Assembly (NCBI GenBank): GCA_049430265.1
Contig: JBMTBW010000001.1
Span: 1 to 64,000, forward strand
Reading direction: 5' to 3'
Source: MAG-120802 sp049430265
GTDB lineage: Bacteria; Actinomycetota; Actinomycetes; Nanopelagicales; Nanopelagicaceae
DNA: 64,000 nt
Shown: in pieces, positions 44,619-53,431 of the stretch
Layout of the letters: every line of letters starts with the position of its first letter
Numbering within the stretch: the first letter of the stretch is position 1
The notes under the pieces: generated by a model
What the model was told of the DNA's origin: nothing
Database searches by the model: none
Seen by the model: only the letters and a program-made list of their open reading frames with translations
Made by a program: the position numbers and the translations under genes

Positions 44619-45821
44619 ATGAGAAAAGATATCGATAAATTATCACCAGAGGCGCGCTCTATCATCCGCGCCCAAGTCACTCGCCGCTCACTCTTAGTTG
44701 GAGCCGGAGCAATTGCAGGAGCCAGCACCCTTGCTGCATGCGGCACAGGATCAACTGATAGTGGAGCAGAAGGCGTTGTTGATGTTAGTGATAGCGAAAA
44801 GATTGTTCGTTGGGCTAACTGGCCACTTTACCTTGATTACAACGAGGATACTCAGGAGTATCCAACGCTTAAAGCATTTGAAGCAGCCACCGGAATTAGC
44901 GCTACCTACACCGAAGATATTGACGATAACAACACCTTCTATGGAAAAGTTCAAGGTCAATTAGGAATTGGTTCAGATATTGGTTATGACGTTGTTACTC
45001 CAACAGATTGGATGGCAGCTCGCTGGATTGAATTGGGATATGCCCAGGAGCTAGATGCTGCAAATATTCCAAATAAATCAAATATTCGCGAAGTTCTTTC
45101 CAATGTGGGCTTTGATCCAGGCAGAAATTACTCACTAACCTGGCAATCGGGTTTTGCTGGATTTGGCTGGAATACAGAGAAGCTTCCTAAAGGCGTTAGA
45201 ACCATTGAAGATCTATTTGCCCCTGCCAATAAGGGTCGAATTGTTGTTCTATCAGAGCTACGCGACACAATTGGAATTATTCTGCAATATCAAGGCGTAG
45301 ATCCTTCAAGTGATTTCACTGAAGATCAATATATGAATGCAATTGATTTCCTAAAGGGTAAAGTTGCTGACGGATATATTAGAAAAGTTCGTGGTAATTC
45401 TTACTCTGAAGATCTAGTAAATGGCGATGCAGTAGCAGTCATTGGTTGGTCTGGAGATATGTTTATCCTCAAGTCAGAAAATGATGGCAAGTTTGACTTT
45501 GCAATCCCTGAATCAGGTGGAACTCTCTGGAGCGATAACATGCTGGTTCCTTCAACTTCAACCCATAAGAAAAATGCTGAGCTTTTAATGAATCATTATT
45601 ATGATCCAGCAATCGCTGCTGAGGTGGCTGCATATGTAAATTACATCTGCCCAGTTGAAGCTGCTCAGAGCGAACTGGAAAAAATTGATCCAGATCTAGC
45701 AGCTAGCCCATTTATTTTTCCTGATGAAGCCACTTTGGCAAAGGTCAAGGTTTTCCGTTCTCTCGATGCTGATGAGAGCACGAATTTCCAAGCAGCCTTT
45801 GACGAAGCTGTCGGCAACTAG
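44619..45821 (+). CDS. potD: polyamine ABC transporter substrate-binding lipoprotein
   Basis: This extracellular receptor captures spermidine/putrescine-like compounds for the ABC importer. The 400-residue product begins with a Tat-type signal: TRRSLLV at residues 21-27, a hydrophobic stretch, and lipobox LAAC with the lipidated cysteine at Cys41. The mature part is a PotD/PotF-like periplasmic-binding fold, with segments such as VRWANWPLYLDYN and DVVTPTDWMAARWIELG. It is followed by the ATPase and two permease genes. Ligand preference cannot be read from the sequence by eye. Confidence 0.88.
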   Translation: MRKDIDKLSPEARSIIRAQVTRRSLLVGAGAIAGASTLAACGTGSTDSGAEGVVDVSDSEKIVRWANWPLYLDYNEDTQEYPTLKAFEAATGISATYTEDIDDNNTFYGKVQGQLGIGSDIGYDVVTPTDWMAARWIELGYAQELDAANIPNKSNIREVLSNVGFDPGRNYSLTWQSGFAGFGWNTEKLPKGVRTIEDLFAPANKGRIVVLSELRDTIGIILQYQGVDPSSDFTEDQYMNAIDFLKGKVADGYIRKVRGNSYSEDLVNGDAVAVIGWSGDMFILKSENDGKFDFAIPESGGTLWSDNMLVPSTSTHKKNAELLMNHYYDPAIAAEVAAYVNYICPVEAAQSELEKIDPDLAASPFIFPDEATLAKVKVFRSLDADESTNFQAAFDEAVGN

Positions 45822-45839
45822 GGGCTTGGTAGCTAGCCG

Positions 45840-46970
45840 GTGATGGCGAAGACCAAAGTCTCACAGGACACTGGCGACTTAGTACTAAATCGCATCTCCA
45901 AATATTATGGAGATTTTTGCGCAGTCGATGATCTCTCATTGACCATTCCTGATGGTTCATTCTTTGCACTCCTTGGACCATCAGGTTGTGGCAAAACCAC
46001 AACGCTTCGAATGATTGCAGGGCTTGAAGAGCCAACTGCCGGCACTATCTCTATTGGTGAGACTGATATCACCACGCAGAAGTCCTATCGTCGCAATGTA
46101 AATACCGTTTTTCAAAACTATGCTCTCTTTCCTCACTTAAGCATCTTTGAAAATATCGCCTTTGGTCTTAGAAGACGTGGTATTAAAGAGGTTAAAGATG
46201 AAGTTGAAAAGGCGCTCAATCTTGTTGAGCTAGGCCACTTATCTGAGCGCAAACCTGCGCAACTCTCAGGCGGGCAGCAACAAAGAATTGCTGTGGCAAG
46301 AGCGATTGTTAATCGACCAGAGGTATTACTTCTTGATGAACCCCTAGGTGCACTTGATCTAAAATTAAGGCGTCAGATGCAGATTGAATTGAAGCGAATT
46401 CAATTGGAAGTTGGAATTACGTTTATCCATGTCACACATGATCAAGAAGAAGCAATGACAATGGCTGACACGATTGCGGTTATGAATCAAGGCAAGATTG
46501 AACAGATGGGCTCTGCCACAGAACTTTATGAAGCTCCAAAGACAGCATTTGTGGCAAACTTCTTAGGTCAGTGCAATCTAATTAAAGTTAAAGTTCAATC
46601 CCGCTCGGGCGGAAAGGTAGTAGTCAGCGCTAAGGGCCATACCTTTGAAATCCCAGAGTCAAGAGTCTCAAGTAGCAACGATGCTCTTCTTCTTGGAGTC
46701 CGTCCTGAAAAACTTCGCCTTGATGATAAAGGCGTTAACTCCATTAAAGAGTGTGTTGTTACCGACCGCTCCTTTGTAGGAACTTCAACGCAGTATTTAG
46801 TTAGAACCCCTTGGGATCTAGAGCTTGTGGTCTTTGAACAAAACGATGAGGGACTTCATGATTTAAGAGTTGGAGATAAAGTCTCACTTGAATGGGATAG
46901 TGAACACACCTTTGGTTTAGATGGCGCACAAGATGTTAATGCTGGCGCCGATCTTGATGATGACGAGTAA
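45840..46970 (+). CDS. potA: polyamine ABC transporter ATP-binding protein
   Basis: This is the ATPase that powers polyamine import. The 376-residue product has Walker A GPSGCGKTT near residue 46, signature LSGGQQQR near 141, Walker B VLLLDEPLGALD near 160, and a C-terminal TOBE regulatory domain from about 290, as in PotA and other CUT1/MOI-type importers. The start may be GTG 45840 or ATG 45843; no strong Shine-Dalgarno is present. An acidic Asp-rich tail ends the protein. potB starts 3 bp downstream. Confidence 0.92.
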   Translation: MMAKTKVSQDTGDLVLNRISKYYGDFCAVDDLSLTIPDGSFFALLGPSGCGKTTTLRMIAGLEEPTAGTISIGETDITTQKSYRRNVNTVFQNYALFPHLSIFENIAFGLRRRGIKEVKDEVEKALNLVELGHLSERKPAQLSGGQQQRIAVARAIVNRPEVLLLDEPLGALDLKLRRQMQIELKRIQLEVGITFIHVTHDQEEAMTMADTIAVMNQGKIEQMGSATELYEAPKTAFVANFLGQCNLIKVKVQSRSGGKVVVSAKGHTFEIPESRVSSSNDALLLGVRPEKLRLDDKGVNSIKECVVTDRSFVGTSTQYLVRTPWDLELVVFEQNDEGLHDLRVGDKVSLEWDSEHTFGLDGAQDVNAGADLDDDE

Positions 46971-46973
46971 GTA

Positions 46974-47876
46974 ATGGCGTTTCTGCATGGGGCAACTAAG
47001 AGCAAAAGCGGTGTAGGAAGCGCGCTAAAGAAGCGTTCACTTACGCCATATCTGCTGCTTGCTCCAGGCTTGATCTGGCTAATTACCTTCTTTGTTATTC
47101 CAATATTTTCCCTTGCTAGTACTTCCACGATGGTTCGCCCGCAAGGGGCTCAAATCGGCACCTATGTTCAAGAGCTGCGCTTTGCTAATTACGTTGACGC
47201 ATTCCTTGCCAATCAGGAGCAATATGTAAGGTCATTTCTCTATGCAGGAATTGCAACGATTTTAGCTCTTGCAATCTCATATCCTCTTGCCTACATGATT
47301 GCCTTTAAGGCTGGTAAGTATCGCAACATCTTGCTGGTTTTAGTTGTTGCACCTTTCTTCACATCATTTCTTTTAAGAACTGTGGCCTGGAGCCAGATTC
47401 TGGGAGATGAAGGGCCAGTTGTTACAACTCTAAAACTTCTGCCATTTTTTGATGATTCAATTCGCTTAACGGCAACGCCCTTTGCTGTGGTCTCAGGGCT
47501 TACTTATAACTTCTTGCCCTTTATGACTCTCCCACTATATGCAAGCCTGGAGCGAATTGATCCTAGAACTTTGGAAGCATCAGGTGATCTTTATGCAAGT
47601 GGTTTTACCACCTTTAGGAAGGTAACAGTTCCACTTTCTATGCCTGGAGTTGTAGCAGGAACTCTTCTAACCTTTATTCCAGCAGCAGGGGATTATGTAA
47701 ATGCTGCTCTTCTTGGAAATCCCAGCACCAAAATGATTGGAAATGTAATTGAATCAAGGTTCTTTGCTGTCGTTGATTATCCAACTGCGGCCGCTCTCTC
47801 ATTTACTTTAATGGCAACAATTTTGATTCTCGTTACTCTTTATATCCGCAAATCTGGAACGGATGAGCTGGTATGA
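46974..47876 (+). CDS. potB: polyamine ABC transporter permease (PotB type)
   Basis: This is the first of two membrane subunits forming the translocation channel. The 300-residue product has six membrane segments and the EAA-type coupling motif around residues 198-215 (ASGDLYASGFTTFRKVTVPL) that docks on the ATPase. The N-terminus is basic and cytoplasmic. It overlaps potC by 4 bp, matching the heterodimeric channel of the PotABCD system. Confidence 0.9.
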   Translation: MAFLHGATKSKSGVGSALKKRSLTPYLLLAPGLIWLITFFVIPIFSLASTSTMVRPQGAQIGTYVQELRFANYVDAFLANQEQYVRSFLYAGIATILALAISYPLAYMIAFKAGKYRNILLVLVVAPFFTSFLLRTVAWSQILGDEGPVVTTLKLLPFFDDSIRLTATPFAVVSGLTYNFLPFMTLPLYASLERIDPRTLEASGDLYASGFTTFRKVTVPLSMPGVVAGTLLTFIPAAGDYVNAALLGNPSTKMIGNVIESRFFAVVDYPTAAALSFTLMATILILVTLYIRKSGTDELV

Positions 47877-48700
47877 GTACTCAAGTGATTCCAAGGCCTT
47901 CTTTTTCGCATCGCAGCTCAAGGTGGTTTTCTCGTAATCTAATCAGGATTTATGCTGTCTTAGCTTTTATATATCTCTTCATTCCAGTGGCCTATACCTT
48001 TGCATTTTCCTTTAATGACTCAGGTAAAAGTAATCTAGTTTGGAAAGGATTTACGCTAGATAATTGGAAGAATCCTTGCGGAGCTCCTCAAGTATGTAAA
48101 AGCGTGGCAAACTCACTTCAAATCGGAGTTATTTCAACAGTATTAGCCACCATCCTAGGAACGATGATTGCCTTTGCGATTAGCAGACATAGCTTTAAAG
48201 GACGTAAAACAACTAATCTTCTTATCTTTCTTCCAATGGCAACTCCAGAGGTAGTTCTTGGAGCCTCCCTTCTTGCCATGTTTCTTAATTTGAGAATTAA
48301 TCCTGGATTTTGGACCATAGTGATTGCCCATGTGATGTTCTGCATCTCCTTTGTGGTGGTAACTGTTAAAGCAAGGGTTGCCTCCCTTGATCCAAGACTT
48401 GAGCAGGCTGCGATGGATCTCTACGCCAATGAGCGTGAGACATTTAGGTATGTCACTCTTCCGCTAGTTATGCCAGGAATAGCAGGTGCTGCGCTTCTAG
48501 CGTTTTCACTCTCATTTGATGACTTCATCATCACCAATTTCAACTCAGGTATCGAGTCCACATTTCCTAAGTTTGTCTATGTCTCAGCAGCTAGAGGAAT
48601 CCCAGCACAAGCAAATGTGATTGGTAGTGCGATGTTCTTCATCGCTCTAATCATTGTTATTGTTGGACAAGTTGTAAGCCGACAGAGAAAGAAGTCATGA
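47873..48700 (+). CDS. potC: polyamine ABC transporter permease (PotC type)
   Basis: This is the second channel subunit, 275 residues with six membrane segments. The EAA-like coupling loop is at about 182-200 (AAMDLYANERETFRYVTLPL). The N-terminal SHRSSRWFSRN is basic. The gene overlaps both potB and the ureohydrolase gene by 4 bp, so the importer and the enzyme are likely co-translated, linking uptake to catabolism. Confidence 0.9.
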   Translation: MSTQVIPRPSFSHRSSRWFSRNLIRIYAVLAFIYLFIPVAYTFAFSFNDSGKSNLVWKGFTLDNWKNPCGAPQVCKSVANSLQIGVISTVLATILGTMIAFAISRHSFKGRKTTNLLIFLPMATPEVVLGASLLAMFLNLRINPGFWTIVIAHVMFCISFVVVTVKARVASLDPRLEQAAMDLYANERETFRYVTLPLVMPGIAGAALLAFSLSFDDFIITNFNSGIESTFPKFVYVSAARGIPAQANVIGSAMFFIALIIVIVGQVVSRQRKKS

Positions 48701-49695
48701 CCAACATTGGAAATATGTATGGCCCGAATTTTACCTTTCTTGGAATTCCTGCCTGTGATCTAGACAAGCCTGAGAGTTATAAGGGCGCTGATGTAATCAT
48801 CGTTGGAGCACCTATTGATAGTGGAACCTCCCATAGATCTGGAGCGAAGTTTGGCCCACAAGCAATTCGTATGGGTGATTATCTTCCTCATGATGGAGAG
48901 CGTCCACATCTTGCTTTAAGAATTGATGGGTTAAAAGAGTTAAAGATTTTTGATGCTGGAGATCTTTTAATGCCTCCAGGAAATCTTGAAGAGGCGCTAT
49001 TAGTTCTAAAGAAAGCAACAGAGAAGATCTCAAGGGCCGGAGCAATCCCAGTAGTTCTTGGGGGAGATCACTCAATTGCATCTGCCGATGTTGCAGGAAT
49101 TGCAGAGCATTTAGGCAAGGGCAAAGTATCAATGATTCATTTTGATGCCCACGCAGATACTGGAGATCTTCAATTCGGGGCCTTAGTTGGCCATGGAACG
49201 CCAATGCGAAGACTTATTGATTCTGGATATGTTCGCGGCGATAGATTCTTACAACTTGGCCTTCGTGGATATTGGCCTGATGATGCAACTCTAAATTGGA
49301 TGAAAGATAAGGGAATGCGCTCCTATGAGATGACAGAGATTCATCATCGCGGGCTAACTAAAGTTCTTGATGAATCATTTGCAACTCTTACAAAAGATTG
49401 TGATGGCGTATTTTTATCTGTTGATATTGATGTTGTAGATCCAGGAATGGCGCCAGGAACTGGCACTCCGGAACCAGGTGGAATGACTTCAAGAGAGCTA
49501 CTTGAGGCGGTAAGAAGAATCTGTCTAGAACTTCCAGTAGTTGGCATTGATGTTGTTGAAGTATCACCGCCATTTGACACATCCGATATCACAGCAATTC
49601 TTGCAAACCGAGTAGTTCTTGAGGCGGTTAGCGCTATTGCAAAGCGCAAAAGAGGCGATACTTACTTGCCAACTCAGAACTTGCTTGATCGTTAA
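48697..49695 (+). CDS. speB: agmatinase/guanidinobutyrase-type ureohydrolase
   Basis: The enzyme hydrolyses a guanidino compound to urea and an amine. The 332-residue protein has all binuclear manganese ligands of the arginase/agmatinase family: His125 (GGDHS), Asp150, His152 and Asp154 (HFDAHAD), Asp243 and Asp245 (SVDID). Agmatine (giving putrescine) and 4-guanidinobutyrate (giving GABA) are the likely substrates; the adjacent GABA aminotransferase fits either. The symbol speB is therefore provisional. Its stop codon overlaps the stop of convergent gabT. Confidence 0.85.
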   Translation: MTNIGNMYGPNFTFLGIPACDLDKPESYKGADVIIVGAPIDSGTSHRSGAKFGPQAIRMGDYLPHDGERPHLALRIDGLKELKIFDAGDLLMPPGNLEEALLVLKKATEKISRAGAIPVVLGGDHSIASADVAGIAEHLGKGKVSMIHFDAHADTGDLQFGALVGHGTPMRRLIDSGYVRGDRFLQLGLRGYWPDDATLNWMKDKGMRSYEMTEIHHRGLTKVLDESFATLTKDCDGVFLSVDIDVVDPGMAPGTGTPEPGGMTSRELLEAVRRICLELPVVGIDVVEVSPPFDTSDITAILANRVVLEAVSAIAKRKRGDTYLPTQNLLDR

Positions 49696-51032
49696 GCCTG
49701 AGCAAGACCTGCTTCAAGAACTTCCAGGGCTTCTTTGAGAAGGTGCTCTGGCATAACAAGTGGTGGCAAGAGCCTAATTACATTGCCATAAGTGCCAGCA
49801 GAAAGAATTAGAACACCATTTTGCTGGCAGTATTTAATTACTGATGTCAGAGCAGCAGGATTTGGATCTTTAGATCCAGGGATCACTAACTCAAGTGCCT
49901 GCATTGCTCCGCGCCCTCTAACATCTCCAATAATTGGATACTTCTTCTTCATTGCCTCAAGGCTCTGGCGCATTATTAATCCAAGCTCATTTGCCCGCTT
50001 GACTAAGTTTTCTTCCTCAATTGTCGCAATAGCGCCAAGGGCTGCTGCGCAGGCGATAGGTGATCCACCAAATGTTCCACCAAGGCCGCTTGGATGGATA
50101 GAGTCCATTACATCAGCTCTTCCTGTAACTGCTGCAAGTGGAAGACCACCTGCAATTCCTTTAGCTGTAGTGATTAGATCTGGAACGATTGATTCATCCT
50201 CGCAGGCAAACATCTGACCAGTTCTTGCAAAGCCAGTCTGCACCTCATCTGCAATAAAGAGAATTCCGTTTTCTTCTGTGAACTTAACAAGGCCTGGAAG
50301 AAATCCCTTACAAGGAACGATAAAGCCGCCTTCGCCAAGGATTGGTTCGATAACGATGCAGGCAACATTTTTTGCACCAATTTCTTTTTCAATCTTATGA
50401 AGCACAGTATCTAAAACTGATTCATTGCAGGATCCAGAACAGGAATCGCAGCGATAGGGATAAGACATTGGCATGCGATAAACCTCAGGGGTAAATGGTC
50501 CAAAACCATCTTTATATGGCATGTTCTTGGCAGTCATTGCCATAGTTAGATTCGTTCTGCCGTGATAGCCATGTTCAAATACAACAACTGCTTGGCGTTT
50601 AGTGAAATTGCGAGCAATCTTGACCGCGTTTTCAACCGCTTCGGCGCCTGAATTAAAGAGAGCTGATTTTTTCTTATGATCTCCTGGAGTCAAACGATTG
50701 AGCGCTTCACAGACCTGGATATATCCCATATATGGGGCGATCATGAAACAGGTGTGGGTAAATGCCTCTACCTGCTCCTTCACATTTTTAACAACTCGAT
50801 CAGCTGAGTTTCCAACATTTACAACTGCAATTCCTGCTCCCATATCGATAATGGAGTTGCCATCAACATCAACAATTACCCCGCCGCCAGCTTTTTCAAC
50901 TACTACAGGAATTGCCATGCCAAGTGAGGCTGAGACAGCATCTGCTCTACGCTTAATTAGTTCTTGCGATTTTGGTCCTGGAATTGAGGTGAGTAGTTTT
51001 CTAACCTGCTCGAGATGCGGCCCTGAACTCAT
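49692..51032 (-). CDS. gabT: 4-aminobutyrate aminotransferase
   Basis: GabT transfers the amino group of GABA to 2-oxoglutarate, giving succinate semialdehyde. The 446-residue class III PLP enzyme has the SGAEAVENAVKIAR segment near 128, DEVQTGF near 262 and PLP-lysine Lys291 (TTAKGIAGG). An unusual CDSCSGSC cluster lies at 195-202. Putrescine or 5-aminovalerate are alternative substrates in the family. It converges on the ureohydrolase gene with overlapping stops. A TAGAAT -10-like box at 51039-51044 (minus) ends six bases before the ATG, so the mRNA may be leaderless. Confidence 0.88.
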   Translation of the reverse strand: MSSGPHLEQVRKLLTSIPGPKSQELIKRRADAVSASLGMAIPVVVEKAGGGVIVDVDGNSIIDMGAGIAVVNVGNSADRVVKNVKEQVEAFTHTCFMIAPYMGYIQVCEALNRLTPGDHKKKSALFNSGAEAVENAVKIARNFTKRQAVVVFEHGYHGRTNLTMAMTAKNMPYKDGFGPFTPEVYRMPMSYPYRCDSCSGSCNESVLDTVLHKIEKEIGAKNVACIVIEPILGEGGFIVPCKGFLPGLVKFTEENGILFIADEVQTGFARTGQMFACEDESIVPDLITTAKGIAGGLPLAAVTGRADVMDSIHPSGLGGTFGGSPIACAAALGAIATIEEENLVKRANELGLIMRQSLEAMKKKYPIIGDVRGRGAMQALELVIPGSKDPNPAALTSVIKYCQQNGVLILSAGTYGNVIRLLPPLVMPEHLLKEALEVLEAGLAQA

Positions 51033-51085
51033 CTGCTTATTCTATCTTTTCCATCTATTTAACCTATTTCTGAGAAGATGGACCC

Positions 51086-52222
51086 GTGCGCGATATTGTG
51101 ATTTTAGGCTCCACTGGCTCTATAGGGGTTCAAGCCTTGGAGGTTATCGCTGCAAACCCTGAACTTTTTAGAGTAGTTGGCCTTAGCGCGGGGGGAAATA
51201 ACTTAACGTTATTGGCCAAGCAGGTTAGAGATTTTAACGTCCCAATAGTTGGAGTTAGTAGCGGAGCGCAAGAACTCAAGAGCTCGTTAAGCGGGGTAAA
51301 AGTAATTGATGGAACCCAAGCTTCAGAGCAGATTGCATCTCTTACTTGCGACTTAGTTCTAAATGCAATTACCGGATCTATTGGCCTTGGTCCAACTCTT
51401 GCAGCTCTAGCTTCTGGAAATAAATTAGCCCTTGCTAATAAAGAATCTCTAGTTGCTGGTGGAGATTTAGTGATGGCATATGGAAGCGAGAAGATAATTC
51501 CAGTTGATTCCGAGCACTCTGCTCTCTTTCAAGCGATGAGCGCAGGACGGGCAAGTGATGTTTCTAAATTAATTCTTACCGCAAGTGGTGGCCCTTTTAG
51601 AGATCGACAAGATTTATCTCAAGTGAAATTAGCAGATGCACTTGCCCATCCCACCTGGTCTATGGGGCCAGTCGTTACTATCAACTCTGCAACGCTAGTC
51701 AATAAAGGTCTTGAGATTATTGAAGCGCACTATCTCTTTGATATTGCCTACTCAAAAATCGAAGCAGTGATCCATCCACAATCAATCGTTCACTCACTTG
51801 TGGAGTTTAAAGATGGCTCAACTCTTGCTCAAGCATCACCTCCTGACATGAAGGGGCCGATTGCATATGCGCTTGCTTATCCAAATAGGGTCGCTGGGGC
51901 TATGGCGCCAATTAATTGGAGCGCCAAGCAAAGTTGGGATTTTGAGCCAATAGATGAGAAGAGATTTCCGGCAGTGCAACTTGCAAGAAGAGCTGGCGCT
52001 CTAGGATCTTCTGTTGCTGCAATTTATAACGCAGCAAATGAGGTGGCAGTGGCTGCATTTATGAAGGAGGAGATCGCTTTCACAGCAATAGTGGATACGA
52101 TTGAAAAGGTTGTGGATAAGTTATCAGTAAGTGCTCCTTCTAGAATTAGAGATATCTCAGATGTCAGCGCTATTGAGAAGGATGCGCGGATGTATGCAAA
52201 TGAAGTATTGAAGAAAGGCTAG
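51086..52222 (+). CDS. dxr: 1-deoxy-D-xylulose 5-phosphate reductoisomerase
   Basis: Dxr makes 2-C-methylerythritol 4-phosphate, the first committed step of the non-mevalonate isoprenoid pathway. The 378-residue product has the NADPH-binding GSTGSIGVQALEV start, the PVDSEHSALFQ metal-binding segment near 141, and HPTWSMGP near 190. The start is GTG 51086; a TAACCT -10-like box is at 51060-51065. The 53-bp gap to divergent gabT must hold both promoters. The order dxr-M50 protease-ispG is conserved in actinobacteria. Confidence 0.95.
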   Translation: MRDIVILGSTGSIGVQALEVIAANPELFRVVGLSAGGNNLTLLAKQVRDFNVPIVGVSSGAQELKSSLSGVKVIDGTQASEQIASLTCDLVLNAITGSIGLGPTLAALASGNKLALANKESLVAGGDLVMAYGSEKIIPVDSEHSALFQAMSAGRASDVSKLILTASGGPFRDRQDLSQVKLADALAHPTWSMGPVVTINSATLVNKGLEIIEAHYLFDIAYSKIEAVIHPQSIVHSLVEFKDGSTLAQASPPDMKGPIAYALAYPNRVAGAMAPINWSAKQSWDFEPIDEKRFPAVQLARRAGALGSSVAAIYNAANEVAVAAFMKEEIAFTAIVDTIEKVVDKLSVSAPSRIRDISDVSAIEKDARMYANEVLKKG

Positions 52223-52235
52223 GAGAAGAGGGGTT

Positions 52236-53417
52236 ATGGGATTTCTTGGAGTAATTGCCTTTATTCTGGCTCTGCTTATTTCAGTGATGATCCATGAATA
52301 TGGCCATTACATAACTGCTAAACGTTATGGCATGAGAGTCACTGAATTCTTTGTAGGTTTTGGAAAGCGTCTATGGTCAACCCAGCGCGGCGAGACAGAG
52401 TTTGGAATAAAGGCGATACCTGCTGGTGGTTATTGCAAGATCTCTGGAATGTCGCCAAATGAGGAGTTAGCTGATGAATTTAAACCAAGAGCTTTCTATC
52501 TAGCCTCGGCTCCTAAGAAGTTAGTAGTTCTTGGAGCAGGATCTTTTCTACATTTTGTCCTAGCGCTTTTTCTTCTCTTTACTCTCTTTGCAGGAATTGG
52601 GACTTCACAAGTTCTTCCAACTATTTCTCAAGTACTTCCTTGCGTTCCTAAAGAGAGTACCTGTCAGGCCGGCGATCCAATTTCTCCAGCTAAGCGCTCA
52701 GGTTTAATGCCAGGAGATGAAATCCTTGGCGTAAATGGTAAGGAGCTTGCCTGGAAAGAATCATCAGAGATACTTCGAGCCTCTGCAGAGCGAGAAATAA
52801 CATTACTTATTAAAAGAGATGGGCAAGTAATAAATATTGCCATCACTCCAGCAACCAGAGTTGTTGAAGGAGATTCAAGAGGTTTTCTTGGAATCATTAA
52901 TGAATTTGGTTTAGTAAGACAAAATCCGATAAAGGCTGCTGCTTCAAGTGTAAGAGCAACTGGAGCAATCTTTGAAGGCTCAATTAAGGCTCTAATTTCA
53001 CTTCCATCTCAAATACCTTCTTTAATTGGCCAGACATTTTTTGGGCAGGAGAGAAATTCGCAAGGTTTAGTTGGAATCGTTGGAGTTGCAAGAGCAAGCG
53101 GCGAGACCGTTTCTAGTGGAAACTTAAGTACTGGCGAAAAAATTGCCACATTTATTCTTATTGTGGCTTCACTTAATATCTTTGTTGGAATCTTTAATCT
53201 GCTACCAATTCTTCCACTCGATGGTGGTCACATGGCAGTTGCTAGCTATGAGGCAATCAGGCGAAGAATTGCAGCTATGAGAGGAAAGACCGATCCTGGG
53301 CCGGTTGATGTGGAAAAGCTCACCCCGATTACCTTGGTGGTCTTTGCCGTTCTTCTAGTTCTGACTGTGATTTTGCTAATTGCTGATATTTTCAATCCAA
53401 TTAATCTCAATCTTTAG
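52236..53417 (+). CDS. rseP: M50 site-2 protease (RseP/Rip1 family)
   Basis: This intramembrane zinc metalloprotease cuts membrane proteins such as anti-sigma factors (Rip1 in Mycobacterium). The 393-residue product has HExxH as His20-Glu21-Tyr-Gly-His24 in the first membrane helix, a PDZ domain at about 140-215, and the LDGGH zinc-ligand motif in a later helix near 329. The C-terminus ends in a membrane segment. It lies between dxr and ispG, 13-14 bp from each. The substrate in this organism is unknown. Confidence 0.92.
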   Translation: MGFLGVIAFILALLISVMIHEYGHYITAKRYGMRVTEFFVGFGKRLWSTQRGETEFGIKAIPAGGYCKISGMSPNEELADEFKPRAFYLASAPKKLVVLGAGSFLHFVLALFLLFTLFAGIGTSQVLPTISQVLPCVPKESTCQAGDPISPAKRSGLMPGDEILGVNGKELAWKESSEILRASAEREITLLIKRDGQVINIAITPATRVVEGDSRGFLGIINEFGLVRQNPIKAAASSVRATGAIFEGSIKALISLPSQIPSLIGQTFFGQERNSQGLVGIVGVARASGETVSSGNLSTGEKIATFILIVASLNIFVGIFNLLPILPLDGGHMAVASYEAIRRRIAAMRGKTDPGPVDVEKLTPITLVVFAVLLVLTVILLIADIFNPINLNL

Positions 53418-53431
53418 GAGAGAATAGGGCC

